Positions 21,126 through 30,811 of a DNA stretch of 64,000 nt are shown piece by piece. Location: NCBI RefSeq assembly GCF_032452875.1, contig NC_083878.1, forward strand, positions 55,620,878 to 55,684,877, read 5' to 3'. The number at the start of each line of letters is the position of its first letter. Within the stretch, counting starts at the first letter, position 1. The DNA is from Bos javanicus (lineage: Eukaryota; Chordata; Mammalia; Artiodactyla; Bovidae). A program made the translations under genes and the position numbers. The notes beneath the pieces were generated by a model, which saw only the letters and a program-made list of their open reading frames with translations, did not search any database and had not been told where the DNA came from.

Positions 21126-21782
21126 CTCATCTAAGTTAAAAAAAAATAAATACATGCTAGCAGACAAATTTGTTTATGAGAGGATGTGCTTCTATGGAAA
21201 AAACAAAAATGCTAAGTAGAATTGTATACTATGTCTATTTGCAATTAATTGTTGACACATTGTCTTTTTTACCTGGTTGGAGCACTAGTCCCATCATATG
21301 ACAACAGTGAGAACACCAGAATCTGCAGTTCCCCAAGGACGCCACAAGAGGGCACCATTTCACCACTACTGTCCCCTGCAGAGGTTATACTCTGAGTACA
21401 ACAAATGTGTTATTTAGTCTTACAATCATTTTTAATTTTATTGCTGACAGTCTGACAGGACTACTTAATATTGCTGGGTTGACCTTTCCATATTTTGTGC
21501 TAAATCTTTTTTTTTTTTTTTTTTAACTTCTCTTAATCTGCTGTGTTGGGAAGAGGATATAATTGACTCTACATTAGGACAGGCTGCAGTGTGATACCAC
21601 CAGCGACAGCACTGGTCAAAACAGACGGATGAAAGGCAGTATTCCAGGCATCAACTGGTGCCATGCAGCACTCTACAGACCCAGACTTCATGAGCACCAG
21701 CCACGTGTGGGCTGTTCAGGGAGAGTATATTTTTTAGCTTTCATCACTCCCCAGAAGGGGCAGAAATGGCTTTCCACAGAAC
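21126..21782. other. CTNNA2: Intronic stretch with a CTCF-like motif and a T18 tract
   Basis: The CTCF-like word ccacaagagggcac lies at 21342-21355. A run of 18 T is at 21507-21524. The remaining sequence is not recognised. Confidence 0.4.
21342..21355 (+). promoter_or_regulatory. Possible CTCF binding site
   Basis: ccacaagagggcac fits the core CCA-S-Y-AG-R-K-GGC-R-S at all positions except the fifth (A instead of C or T). Single motif matches are common by chance, so occupancy is unproven. Confidence 0.3.
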
Positions 21783-21995
21783 GTGCATGCATGCGTGTTC
21801 AGTCTTGTTCAAGTCTTTGCAACTCCATGGATTGTAGCCTGCCAGGCTCCTCTGTCCATAAGACTTTCCAGGAAAGAATACTGGAGTGGACCCTCCTCCA
21901 GGGGATCCTCCCAAGCCAGGAATTAAATTCATGTTTCCTGCATCCCCTGCACTGGCAGGCAGGTTTTTTACCACTGAACCACCTGGGAATCCCAG
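21783..21995 (-). mobile_element. Bov-tA SINE
   Basis: 'tgcatgcatgcgtgttcag' tail, 'gccaggctcctctgtccat' body and head 'accactgaaccacctggga'. A small deletion at 21890 shortens the 'gggttgcc' segment. Confidence 0.88.
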
Positions 21996-22249
21996 CACAG
22001 AGAATGCTAACATATAAGATGTAAAGTTAATTTCCTTAGGTCCAGTCCTGTTCTGCTTGTAAAAGAAGACGGTCCCTCTGGGGAAAGATTTTTCTTACAA
22101 TGTGGCTTTTGAAGACTAGGCAGGTTGTAAGAGAAAGGTAAGAAAATTTTTTCTTCAACACATTTGAGAACAAAGTCATCTGTAGCCTAACAGATGACTA
22201 AAAGCCCCACATAACTCAGGTGGGGCTGCAGGAATAGGGCCTGAGAGTG

Positions 22250-22400
22250 GTTCTGGAATCTGACAATGGTGACAGGTGCCACTGACCAGACACTTACTTT
22301 GCACCAGACTCTGTGATAAATGCATCACAGGAATTTCTCTGTTGAGAGCTCCCCTCGGCTATGAGGGCTGCACTGTCATTAGCCCTCATATCAACAGATG
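22250..22400 (-). mobile_element. MIR SINE, diverged
   Basis: 'cacttactttgcaccagac', 'taaatgcatcacaggaatt' and 'atcaacagatgaggtgttt' follow the MIR core in reverse. Confidence 0.5.
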
Positions 22401-22446
22401 AGGTGTTTGAAACCTGAGGTTTTATTTTTTACATTATATATACACA

Positions 22447-22645
22447 TAGGCTTCCTAAATAGTTCAGTTGGTAAAGAATCGCCTGCAATGCAGGAGACCC
22501 CGGTTCAATTCCTGGGTCGGGAAGATCTCCTGGAGAAGGGATAGGCTACCCACTCCACTATTCTTGGACTTCCCTGGTGGCTCAGCTGATAAAAAATCTG
22601 CCTGCCTGGGTTCAGTTCCTGCATTGGGAAGAATCCTGACAAGCA
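22447..22645 (+). mobile_element. Bov-tA3-type SINE with two tRNA-like heads
   Basis: First head 'ttcagttggtaaagaatcg' at 22465, then 'ggacttccctggtggctca' starts a second head at 22566. The second unit stops early near 22645. Confidence 0.82.
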
Positions 22646-22895
22646 AGGAACATATGATGGGGTTGGTGGGGCACATGTGCACACAGAGACCCAGTCCAGG
22701 TGTGTGAGATGAAAACTGATGCAGCAAGATTGACTTTAGTAAACAGTGGCTTCTTTTTATTGTCAGACTAAGGGAGGTTCAAAGTACATAATTCTATAAA
22801 AGGGCAATGATAGACCAGTTAACAAAATAGAATGTAACAGGATCTATATCAAGGTGGGCAGAGGTGGTCAAGTGGCCAGATGCCTAGAAGAGCTG

Positions 22896-23114
22896 CGTGT
22901 GTGTCCCATCACTCAGTCATGTCCGACTCTCTGCAGCCCCACAGACTGTAGCCCGCCAGGCTCCTCTGCCCATGGAATTGTCCAGGCAAAGATACTGGAG
23001 TGGATTGCCTTTTCCTCCCCCAGGGGAACTTCCTGACCCAGGGATCGAACACCCGTCTCCTGTGTTTTCCACACTGGCAGGCAGGTTCTTTACCACGGTG
23101 CCACCAGGGAAGCC
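22896..23114 (-). mobile_element. Bov-tA SINE with target duplication
   Basis: Flanked by cctagaagagctg (22883-22895) and cctagaagggctg (23115-23127), 12 of 13 identical. Nearly complete, head ending 'gtgccaccagggaagcc'. It lies about 370 bp from the 167-bp exon on its intron-downstream side. Confidence 0.93.
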
Positions 23115-23127
23115 CCTAGAAGGGCTG

Positions 23128-23484
23128 GCCTGGCCTGAATTACTACAGGGACCAGCACCGCTCTGAATCTCAAGACAAGACCAAGGTGGGCACCCTACAC
23201 AAGGCCTCTGAAGCCTGAAAGATGCACAGTTTTGTACTCCAGGAAGTAAGGGGAGATTTAAACTCCATGTTTTGAGAGAAGACAATTCAAGTGAATAATC
23301 TGTATCTTTGAAAAATATATTATTGAGTATAAATTGAGTATTAGAAAAATTAAGGGCATACCACTTGGGTGAGTAACCAAGTGACCCTGTGAGCGGTGAT
23401 TGTCAGTCCAGGTCAGCACAGTACTACCCACGGTCAACACCACCATCCACATAAAGCATATTTTGATAAGTTCTACATACGTAC
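23128..23484. other. CTNNA2: Unique intron next to the 167-bp exon
   Basis: No repeats recognised. It contains the start of the 17.9-kb intron (gtacgtatgtag from 23484 downward on the minus strand). Confidence 0.5.
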
Positions 23485-23651
23485 AATTTTCAGATGAGAC
23501 AAAAGCCTCATGACGTCCGCCATGTCCGCCAGGATGAGCAAGCGGGTCACAGCAGACAGCAGAGCCCGTGCCGCCCGTACCATGGTTCCGCGCTTCACCG
23601 ACGAGCAGGGGTCATCTGCAAATTCCGAAGAAGCGATGCGCATGGTCTCAC
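23485..23651 (-). CDS. CTNNA2: CTNNA2 internal coding exon, 167 bp (alpha-N-catenin)
   Basis: This exon lies immediately upstream of the 120-bp exon in the same minus-strand gene. The acceptor is a pyrimidine-rich tract ending ttccag (23657-23652). The exon starts GTGAGACCATG at 23651 and ends at codon ATT (23487-23485), followed by donor gtacgt. Its first two bases finish a codon begun in an exon outside the window; 55 complete codons follow, starting ETMRIASSEFADDPC and ending LLSHLKI. It ends in phase 0, so it splices in frame onto V-E-E-A of the next exon. Known family structure places it at about residues 100-155 of the N-terminal bundle involved in beta-catenin binding and dimerisation; ARALLSAVTRLLILADMADV is a strongly conserved helix. 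Oddities are that the exon begins with a donor-like GTGAG directly after its acceptor, and that its own donor (ATT/gtacgt) is weak. No stop or frameshift is seen. Confidence 0.96.
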
Positions 23652-24107
23652 CTGGAAGACAGACACGGAGACACACGTGGGTAGACAGGAAGCTCAGAGG
23701 CCGGCAGTCACTAAGATCTGTGGAGGGGTAATCAGAGCTCTCACTGCAAAACCACCCTGGTCAGGTGGTACCAGCTCCCTCAGTGAAGCTGAGATTTTCA
23801 AGTCAGACCCCTTAGTGCCCCCAGACAGGTGCTGTGAACAAGACCCAAGTGTGAAATTATGTTTTTAGCATCAATAAGGAATATGTTTGATTCAGTTTGT
23901 CTAAGAGTTGAGATGAATTTGCCCGACCTGAATCATTCTCACTCTCCAAGTCCCTTGAAACCAGTGGTATTTACTAGGCTAGTTGGTTTCTGACAGCTGA
24001 AGAATAAAGCTAACAGCTCCAGAGGGGAATGAAACTAAAGACTTTGACCTAATGAACTCGGTTCTCTTAATTGAGTTAAATAGACAATAACAGACTACAG
24101 AGATAGT
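23652..24107. other. CTNNA2: Unique intron upstream of the 167-bp exon
   Basis: Contains the acceptor region of the 167-bp exon. The minus-strand pyrimidine tract is short (cgtgtctgtcttccag). No repeat or further exon recognised. Confidence 0.5.
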
Positions 24108-24300
24108 CCATGCATGCATGCTCAGTCACTCAGTTGTGTCCGACTCTTTGCAACCCTAGGGATACAAGCCCGTCAGGCTCCTCTGTCCATGGGATTCCCC
24201 AGGCAAGAATACTGGAGTAGGTTGCCATGCCCCCCTCCAGGGGATCTTCCCAACCCCAGGGATCTAACCCAAGTCTCCTGCATTGGCAGGTGGATGTCAT
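24108..24300 (-). mobile_element. Bov-tA SINE, head truncated
   Basis: 'catgctcagtcactcagtt', 'ggcaagaatactggagtag', 'ctgcattggcaggtggatg', then the tRNA-like head is cut off. Confidence 0.88.
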
Positions 24301-25035
24301 TCTATAATACAGAGAACACTTAGGAGACAATTGAACCAATTCAGCAAATATTTATTAGGCACACACTGGTAAAAATTCTCTACCAGAGTCTGGAAATGCA
24401 AAGGTGACTAAGAATGCCCTGGGCCCAGGGAGTTCAGTCTAACCAGGACACACATCGTAAATACATACTTAAAATACAGAGATTACATGCCATCATAGAC
24501 ATATGACCAAGAATGAAGGCAGAAAAGGAGGAGGAAGCGATTAACTCATTTAGTGTGAGGCTGGGGGAAAAGCTGTCAATACTGATGGCCTTTGAAAAGC
24601 CAAGATGTGTTCACCTGGAAGATGAAGGTGGGCAGGGCGCCTAAGGCACTGTGAAGACCAGGAGGCTCCAGGACTTGGAGGAGGGCACTGAGCCCAGGGA
24701 AACGCAATCACCTGAAGCTCACAGTGAGTGAGGGCTGTAGGCAAGAGAGGCGCCAGGGCCTGGGACACTGGGCAAGAGATTTGGACTGTGGCCTCAGGAG
24801 GAGATGACTTCACAGATTTTTATTTTGGCCGCATTATGTAAAATAAGCTGGAGGGGTCAAGACTTGTGCAGAGAAAATAGGCAAATACAGTTACAATCTG
24901 AGAGAGCAGATGAGGACATAGACCAGAAACATAGGAATGGGATCCAGAGATAAGATCTGTATCAACGAGATGATGAAGGGAAACAGGAAGAGACAAGGGA
25001 GAGAATCAAGGATTTGGGGATTAATTATATATGGA
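24301..25035. other. CTNNA2: Intronic stretch, start resembling an old MIR/L2-type repeat
   Basis: 24335-24460 ('cagcaaatatttattaggc', 'ggcccagggagttcagtct') looks like a very old interspersed repeat. The rest, including the 87-codon minus-strand frame at 24550-24813, is unassigned. Confidence 0.35.
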
Positions 25036-25246
25036 AGGGTTTCCCTGATGGCTCAAAGGTAGTATTTACCAGCAATGCAGGGTATGCAGGAGATGAAAGT
25101 TTGATCCCTGGGTCAGGAAGATTCCCTGGAGGAGAAAATGGCAACCCACTCCAGTTTTCTTGCCTGGAAAATTTCACGATCAGGGGAGCCTGACAGTATG
25201 CAGTGTAGGATCCCAAAGAATAGGACATGACCGAGCACACACATGC
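25036..25246 (+). mobile_element. Bov-tA SINE, diverged
   Basis: 'gtttccctgatggctcaaa', 'ggaagattccctggaggag', 'gacatgaccgagcacacac'. A duplicated 'gcagggtatgcaggagatg' stretch in the head is unusual. Confidence 0.85.
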
Positions 25247-25681
25247 AATATGTACGGAAACCATTGAGGAGTTGGAGGTAGTGGTGAATACAGACCCACC
25301 ACAATGGACTGGTACATATTTGCACAAAGAGACTCCAGGAGTGGGAAACAAAGGGAGGTCATTAACTACATGAGACAGGCCCCATGGTCATGGGGTGGAT
25401 ATCTACCTATGGTACAGAGAACTAGGAAAAACCATAATGGAGCTTTACGCAGCAGAGCATACACAGGGGTACCAATGTTTTGATAAACCAGAAGAGTTCA
25501 TACGACCAATGAATCAACTTAGGATGACACAATACAGTCAATATTTTATTTACAAAATGATTAATTATCATCTGCCCATCAAAACTAAGCTCAAATAGTC
25601 AATTATTTCAATCAAAGTCTGTGCCTCCTAGCATTTATCCCAAGATATGAGGGAAAATAAGATATACTTCTCATAATTTTA
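25247..25681. other. CTNNA2: Intronic stretch without recognised features
   Basis: A 67-codon plus-strand frame (25395-25598) has no recognisable product. Confidence 0.35.
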
Positions 25682-25995
25682 GGGCTTCTCTGATAGCTCA
25701 GTTGGTAAATAATCGCCTGGAATGCAGGAGACCCAGGATCGATTCTTGGGTCAGGAAGATCCCCTGGAGAAGGAAATAGCTACCAACTCCAGTATTCTTG
25801 GGCTACCCTTGTGACTCAGCTGGTAAAGAATCCGCCTGCAATGCGGGAGACCTGGGTTCAATCCCTGGGTTGGGAAGATCCCCTGGCGAAGGGAACTGCT
25901 ACCCACTCCAGTATTATGGCCTGGAGAATTCCATGGACTGTATAGTCCATGGGGTCACAAAGAGTCAGACACGACTGAGCAACTTTCATTTCACT
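25682..25995 (+). mobile_element. Bov-tA3 SINE, complete
   Basis: Two tRNA-like heads ('tagctcagttggtaaataa' at 25695 and 'gactcagctggtaaagaat' at 25812) and the terminal body 'actgagcaactttcatttc'. The second unit is near consensus. Confidence 0.92.
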
Positions 25996-26267
25996 CCCTC
26001 TCATCATTTTACAGGCAGATCAAAAGATAATGTAATTCCCTCAGTGTTGTAGTTATTTAAACCCTCCTTTTTGTACTTAGGAAATGTGGGTGTGTAAGGA
26101 AATATATTGTGTGGCTGGATCTTTTAAAGAGGCTACCATCTATGATATGTATATGACACAGTTGCACAGCTTAGTCTTTATGCCTAGGCACAAATAGCTT
26201 GAAATATAACAACAGCATGGGAGAAGATTAAAAATGTTTTATTATGATACTGGTGAATTGTCAAGAT

Positions 26268-26662
26268 GTATGACGCCGAAGAATTGATGCTTTGAACTTT
26301 GGTGTTGGAGAAGATTCTTGAGAGTTCCTTGAACTGCATGTAGATCCAACCAGTCCATTCTAAAGGAGATCAGGCCTGGGTATTCATTGGAAGGACTGAC
26401 GCTAAAGCTGAAACTCCAATACTTTGGCCACCTCATGCAAAGAGTTGACTCGTTGGAAAATATCCTGATGCTGGGAGGGATTGGGGGCAGGAAGAGAAGG
26501 GGATGACAAGAGGAAGAGATGGCTGGATGGCTTCGCCGACTCGATGGACATGAGTTTGAGTAAACTCCAGAAGTTGGTGATGGACAGGGAGGCCTGGCAT
26601 TCTGCGATTCATGGGGTCGAAAAGAGTCGGACATGACTGAGCGGCTGAACTGAACTGAACTG
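26268..26662 (+). mobile_element. BovB 3' fragment
   Basis: Starts at 'gacgccgaagaattgatgc' and ends 'tgaactgaactgaactgat'. Frame disruptions near 26290 and 26500 make it non-coding. Confidence 0.9.
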
Positions 26663-26709
26663 ATGGCTCTAGTAGGCCTAAATAAACTTTAAGGTAGAGG
26701 TTGGCAATT

Positions 26710-26773
26710 AAGAGATACATATTCATTGCTTTTCTGCCTTTTGGCTAAGATCAAGTGAAGAGATACATATTCA
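26710..26773 (+). pseudogene. U2 snRNA 5' fragment with perfect target duplication
   Basis: Bases 26725-26757 match the first 33 nucleotides of U2 snRNA with three differences (U2 positions 3, 8 and 11). The intact part is ggccttttggc-like followed by taagatcaagtg. The same 16 bases, aagagatacatattca, flank it at 26710-26725 and 26758-26773. The rest of U2 is absent and there is no A-tail. It is a retrotransposed RNA fragment and not an expressed U2 gene. Confidence 0.92.
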
Positions 26774-27439
26774 ATCCAACGGTCCACATGCTTACATAAA
26801 TATCCTCTAGGGCTATTCCTTGTCCTAAAAAAAGACTAAGCAGATATCTGTGTGGTGGGGAGAAAGCTACTTCATTCTCACTCTGTAGAGCGCAGCCAGA
26901 AAAAAACATTATATACCAAGGTGAATCTACTGAAATGTTGAGAAGGTCACCCTAAAGACTAGACATAAGTGCAAATGGTATTGTTAATGGATAAATCAAT
27001 TGCTGCTGGAAGGGATCTACTTATTCAAGGAAGGGATCCACTTATTCAAGGAAGGGAGAGATTCTTTTCTGCAGGTGAACCCTAGGGAGCTACACTGTTG
27101 ATGTCAAATTTTTCAGGTTAAATTGCTACGAGCCACCGCTTGGGTAAGAGTGGACTATTCAGGCAGGGGTCTTCTCAGGAAAAAAGAAAGGGTCCTAATA
27201 GGAGAGTCACACCTCCTTCCAGCTTGTGGAGTAAACATGCCTAATTAAATTGATTTTCATACAGAGTGACCATGAAACAGGAAGGGGGCAAAGTACAACA
27301 TTTAAAAGAATAATATAGCCAGAGGACACAGCATAAACTGATTAGAACCAACTAGGTCCAATGGCCAATTCAACTTCTACTTGACCTTGAGCCTCAGTAT
27401 AAGCTCACTGTAACACACTCCAGGCCCCCGATGGTTCTA
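26774..27439. other. CTNNA2: Intronic stretch with a short tandem duplication
   Basis: Holds a 21-bp tandem repeat at 27008-27057. Otherwise unassigned. Confidence 0.4.
27008..27057. repeat. Tandem repeat, 21-bp unit, 2.4 copies
   Basis: Unit ggaagggatctacttattca plus one base occurs at 27008-27028 and 27029-27049 with one difference, followed by ggaaggga. Confidence 0.85.
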
Positions 27440-27662
27440 ACATGCATGCTCAGTCGCTTCAGTCCTGTCTGACTCTTTCCGACCCTATGGACCACAGCTT
27501 GCCAGGCTCCTCTGTCCATGGGATTCTCCAGGCAAGAATACTAGAGTGGATTGCCATGCCCTCCTCCAGGGGATCCTCCCGACACAGGGATTGAACCCTC
27601 ATCTCATTATGTCTCCTGCACTGGCAGGCAGGTTCTTTACCCACTGAGCCACCTGGGAATCC
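27440..27662 (-). mobile_element. Bov-tA SINE
   Basis: 'tgctcagtcgcttcagtcc', 'gccaggctcctctgtccat', head 'actgagccacctgggaatc'. Confidence 0.9.
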
Positions 27663-27784
27663 TAAAGATTCCAAGGATGACCAGAAAACATCAAAAGTGG
27701 GTGGTGGCCCAATTTCTGGAAAGTCCCACTCTTTCCCAAAACAAGGGAATTATCTTCCTACTCATTAGCCTATGAAATTGCATT

Positions 27785-27983
27785 GCATGCATGCTCAGTC
27801 ATGTCTGACTGTTTGTAACTCCATGGACTACACAGTCCATGGCATTATCCAGGCCAGAATACGGGAGTGGGTAGCCTTTCCCTTCTCCAGGGGATCTTCC
27901 CAACCCAGGGATCAAACCCAGGTCTCCTTCATTGCAGGCGGATTCTTCACCAAGTGGACCACAAGCTCCACCTGGGAAGCCCA
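27785..27983 (-). mobile_element. Bov-tA SINE
   Basis: 'catgcatgctcagtcatgt' tail, 'cccaacccagggatcaaac' and head 'agctccacctgggaagccc'. The body has the 'ggactacacagtccatggc' form and a 9-base insertion in the head (ccacaagct). Confidence 0.88.
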
Positions 27984-29081
27984 CTTAGTCTGTGAAATTA
28001 CCCACCCCTATAAAAACTGACAATCCCATATTCTGGGGCCTCTCGTTAACCTTTTTCAATCTGAGATGGCCCACATTCTGTCTATAGAGTATGTTTCCTC
28101 CCTGAGTGGACCTTCTTTCTCTTTACTATGGCTCACTCTTGAATTCTTTCCTGTATAAAGTCAAGAACCCACACATGGAGGCTGTCCCAAGGACTCAGAT
28201 GTGACCTGGGATGTGACCAGCCTTTAGCTCCCCACTCTCTTTTCTACAACAACTCACTTCATCCAGATGCTGACTGGCCAGAAATACTGTCTCAAAGCCC
28301 AGGGGATAACACTCAGCAGTATGGAGCTTTCAGGCAGAGCTAATTAGTGTGGGGGCTACAGCAGGTCCTCCTGGGAGAAGCTTGGGAGATGTCCATGAGA
28401 GAAAAAATGAGACCCAGAGACAAGAGACAGGAAGAATCCACATTCATAAATGTGACTCTGCAAATGGAAATGCCATGCTAAATTCTGAGATTATCCTCAA
28501 ATAATAGACCATTTAATCCAATCTAAATTAAAACTTAAAACACAGTTGAAGCAGATACAAATGAGTTCATGATTTTAAAGGTTTCAAAAGAAAGGCAAAC
28601 TGAAGTCAGCTATAAATTTAATTCATTTTACATCCCTGTAGTTTTAGGATTACTAAAAGAAAACGGAAATCTATATTACAAAATGATAAGAGAGTTTATC
28701 AGAATTAAATCAGCTATTCACCTGGAAACTGCTTTTTCTATACAACTGAAATATTTAGCTGAGAAATAGCATGTGTGTGTAGGAGCAGGAAGGGAGCAAT
28801 TAGGGGAGGGCACCAGAGCTGCCTGTTTCTTTAATATACACTCTTGTATTCAAGCTCATTAACTTGATTATAGACCTAAGGTCAGAGCAGGGCTTCTATG
28901 ATCAAGCTTCTGATCCTCTAAAGCCACCAGTACCTGCTGGAAAGAAGAAAAAAATAACATCTTCAAATAAGCGACTTAGGGGAAATAGTAATTAATATGA
29001 ATACAGTGCTTCTATATAAAGGGCTATTTTGTAAGCATTATTCTAAAAGCTTTATATATATTAAGTCATGAATTAAAAGAG

Positions 29082-29083
<2 letters not shown>
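27984..29083. other. CTNNA2: Non-repeat intronic stretch
   Basis: About 1.1 kb without recognised repeats or genes. A 66-codon frame (28569-28769) has no recognisable product. Confidence 0.4.

Positions 29084-29162
<79 letters not shown>
29084..29162. repeat. (TC)n microsatellite, about 39 uninterrupted units
   Basis: A perfect TC/GA dinucleotide run of 79 bases. It abuts the remnant of a Bov-tA head on the right. Confidence 0.98.
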
Positions 29163-29164
<2 letters not shown>

Positions 29165-29212
29165 ACATGCTTGCAGGCAGATTCTTTATCACTAGCACCA
29201 CCTGGGTCTTTA
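29165..29212 (-). mobile_element. Bov-tA head remnant beside the microsatellite
   Basis: 'tgcaggcagattctttatc' then actagcaccacctggg is the reverse of the tRNA-like head. The body is missing and replaced by the (TC)n run. Confidence 0.7.
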
Positions 29213-29269
29213 AAGTAACAAAGACTAAGGTCACATTCTGACATCTCTCCAACCATTCCAAAGTTTGCA

Positions 29270-29405
29270 AGATCAGCAATTATTCAATTTCTGTGTTTTA
29301 GTCCCCTCAGCTGTAAAACAGGGGTGAAAGTAATAATAGCTACCTTGTAAGACTGTCATTAAAGATAATCCATTCAAAGCACCCAGCATAAGACCTTACC
29401 AGTAA
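29270..29405 (+). mobile_element. MIR SINE fragment
   Basis: 'cccctcagctgtaaaacag', 'aataatagctaccttgtaa' and 'cacccagcataagacctta' follow the MIR core and 3' part. Confidence 0.6.
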
Positions 29406-29422
29406 TGGGCACTTACTCATTA

Positions 29423-29768
29423 TTGGATAGCAAGGAGATCAAACCATCAATCCTAAACAAACCATCAATACTAAAGGAAGTCAACTCTGAATATTCACTG
29501 GAAAGACTGATGCTGAAGCTGAAGCTCCAGTACTTTGACAACCTGATGCAAAGAGCCTACTTATTGGAAAAGACCCCAATGCTGGCAAAGATTGAGGGAA
29601 GGAGGAGAAGGGGCAATGGAGGATGAGATGGTTGGATGGATGGCATCACCAACTCAATGCACATGAGTTTGAGCAAATTCCAGAGATACTGAAGGACAGG
29701 GAAACCTGGTGTGCTTCAGTTCTTGGGGTTTCAAAGAGTGGGACACAACTTAGTGACTGAACAACCAC
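29423..29768 (+). mobile_element. BovB 3' fragment
   Basis: Runs from 'ggatagcaaggagatcaaa' to 'gtgactgaacaaccaccac'. The segment 'ccatcaatcctaaacaaac' is locally duplicated (29447-29478). Confidence 0.88.
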
Positions 29769-30811
29769 CACAATAACTCATTAATACCATAAATACCATA
29801 GCTACCACTCTCACTGTGATTCTCTCCAATAAAACAAGAATAGTTGGCAAACTCCTGGTTAAAGATTTGGAAGTGCCTTTTGTGGCTGATTTCACTGCTT
29901 GTGTACACAGTAATATACAAGCAAGAAAACATCTGCCTGATAAAATTATATTACATTGAGGCAGACTATACACCCTCCTGTCCACCCTCAAAGATGGCAT
30001 TGGTGCTCAGTTTTCAAATTGGTGCTTGTTTTGCTTCTTATGCTACCCAGCCGGAGGAAATGGGAATGTTGCAAGGCTCCTATAAAGTAAGAGTCACAGT
30101 CCAAAAAATGGTGATTACTCTTTTGCCCAAATGCAGTAGAAGACTATACTCTTGAAAACAGTAAACAGTGATGTGCTAAGCTTAAAAGAAAAATGGAGTG
30201 CAGAGAATCAACACTGAATTCAGTATCATTTAATATTTTTATAAAGTAAAGAGAAAGGAAATTAAACATGGTCAATTTAAATGTCATTGTGCAGTGAAAG
30301 TGTTTTGAAATAACTGCACTATTAAAATGTATAATTAAACTAAACCTATTGTAAGTAAACAAAACCTATTGTAAGCAAACAAAACTATTATAAGTAAAGC
30401 AAATAAGCATGCAATAAATTGTTTTTTTATAAATCCCAAATTTCAATAACCCTCTATATATAAGGCAAATTTCTTTATAAGTAGCATACTGATGACTTCT
30501 TTATATTAAGTCAATCAATATTTCCATTGATCAGTGTCTTTTTTGTCCTACAACCATGATTACAAATCAAAATCCACTGAGATGTCAGTAGACTGATACA
30601 TAGTACTTGTTAGTTGAAATGTAAGTTCAAAAACATCTTTTAATGTGATGAGGAAGGAAAAACAATACCACAACATGCATCCTGACTGAACAGCAGAAAT
30701 AATATTATTATAAAAAATGCTACCATCTAATCCTGAATGAAAATGGTAGGCTCACCATTCCAACATGAAAATGTACAGGACACAGGTCTATTCTTGCTAA
30801 ATAAGATTTCT
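29769..30811. other. CTNNA2: Intronic stretch with a 20-bp tandem repeat
   Basis: AT-rich from 30150. Three copies of a 20-bp unit lie at 30341-30399. A 103-codon frame at 29844-30155 has no recognisable domain. Confidence 0.4.
30341..30399. repeat. Tandem repeat, 20-bp unit, 3 copies
   Basis: Units taaacctattgtaagtaaac, then aaaacctattgtaagcaaac, then a one-base-shorter diverged third copy. Confidence 0.85.

Larger units (their letters stand above)
5553..23484 (-). other. CTNNA2: CTNNA2 intron between the two recognised exons
   Basis: The intron is 17,932 bp and begins gtacgt (minus strand, 23484 downward) and ends tttcag (5553). It is phase 0. It holds a mariner/LTR/BovB nest, a 1.1-kb BovB, a CHR-2-like SINE with an inserted Bov-A2, an L2, and about ten Bov-tA-type SINEs. 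No additional CTNNA2 exon and no nested gene was recognised in it. Confidence 0.9.

Noticed and set aside
26725..26757. Functional U2 snRNA gene
   Set aside because: Only 33 bases, no promoter elements, and retrotransposition-type flanking duplications.
29038..29256. 72-codon minus-strand frame with a long Arg-Glu repeat
   Set aside because: It is the translation of the (TC)n microsatellite, not a gene.
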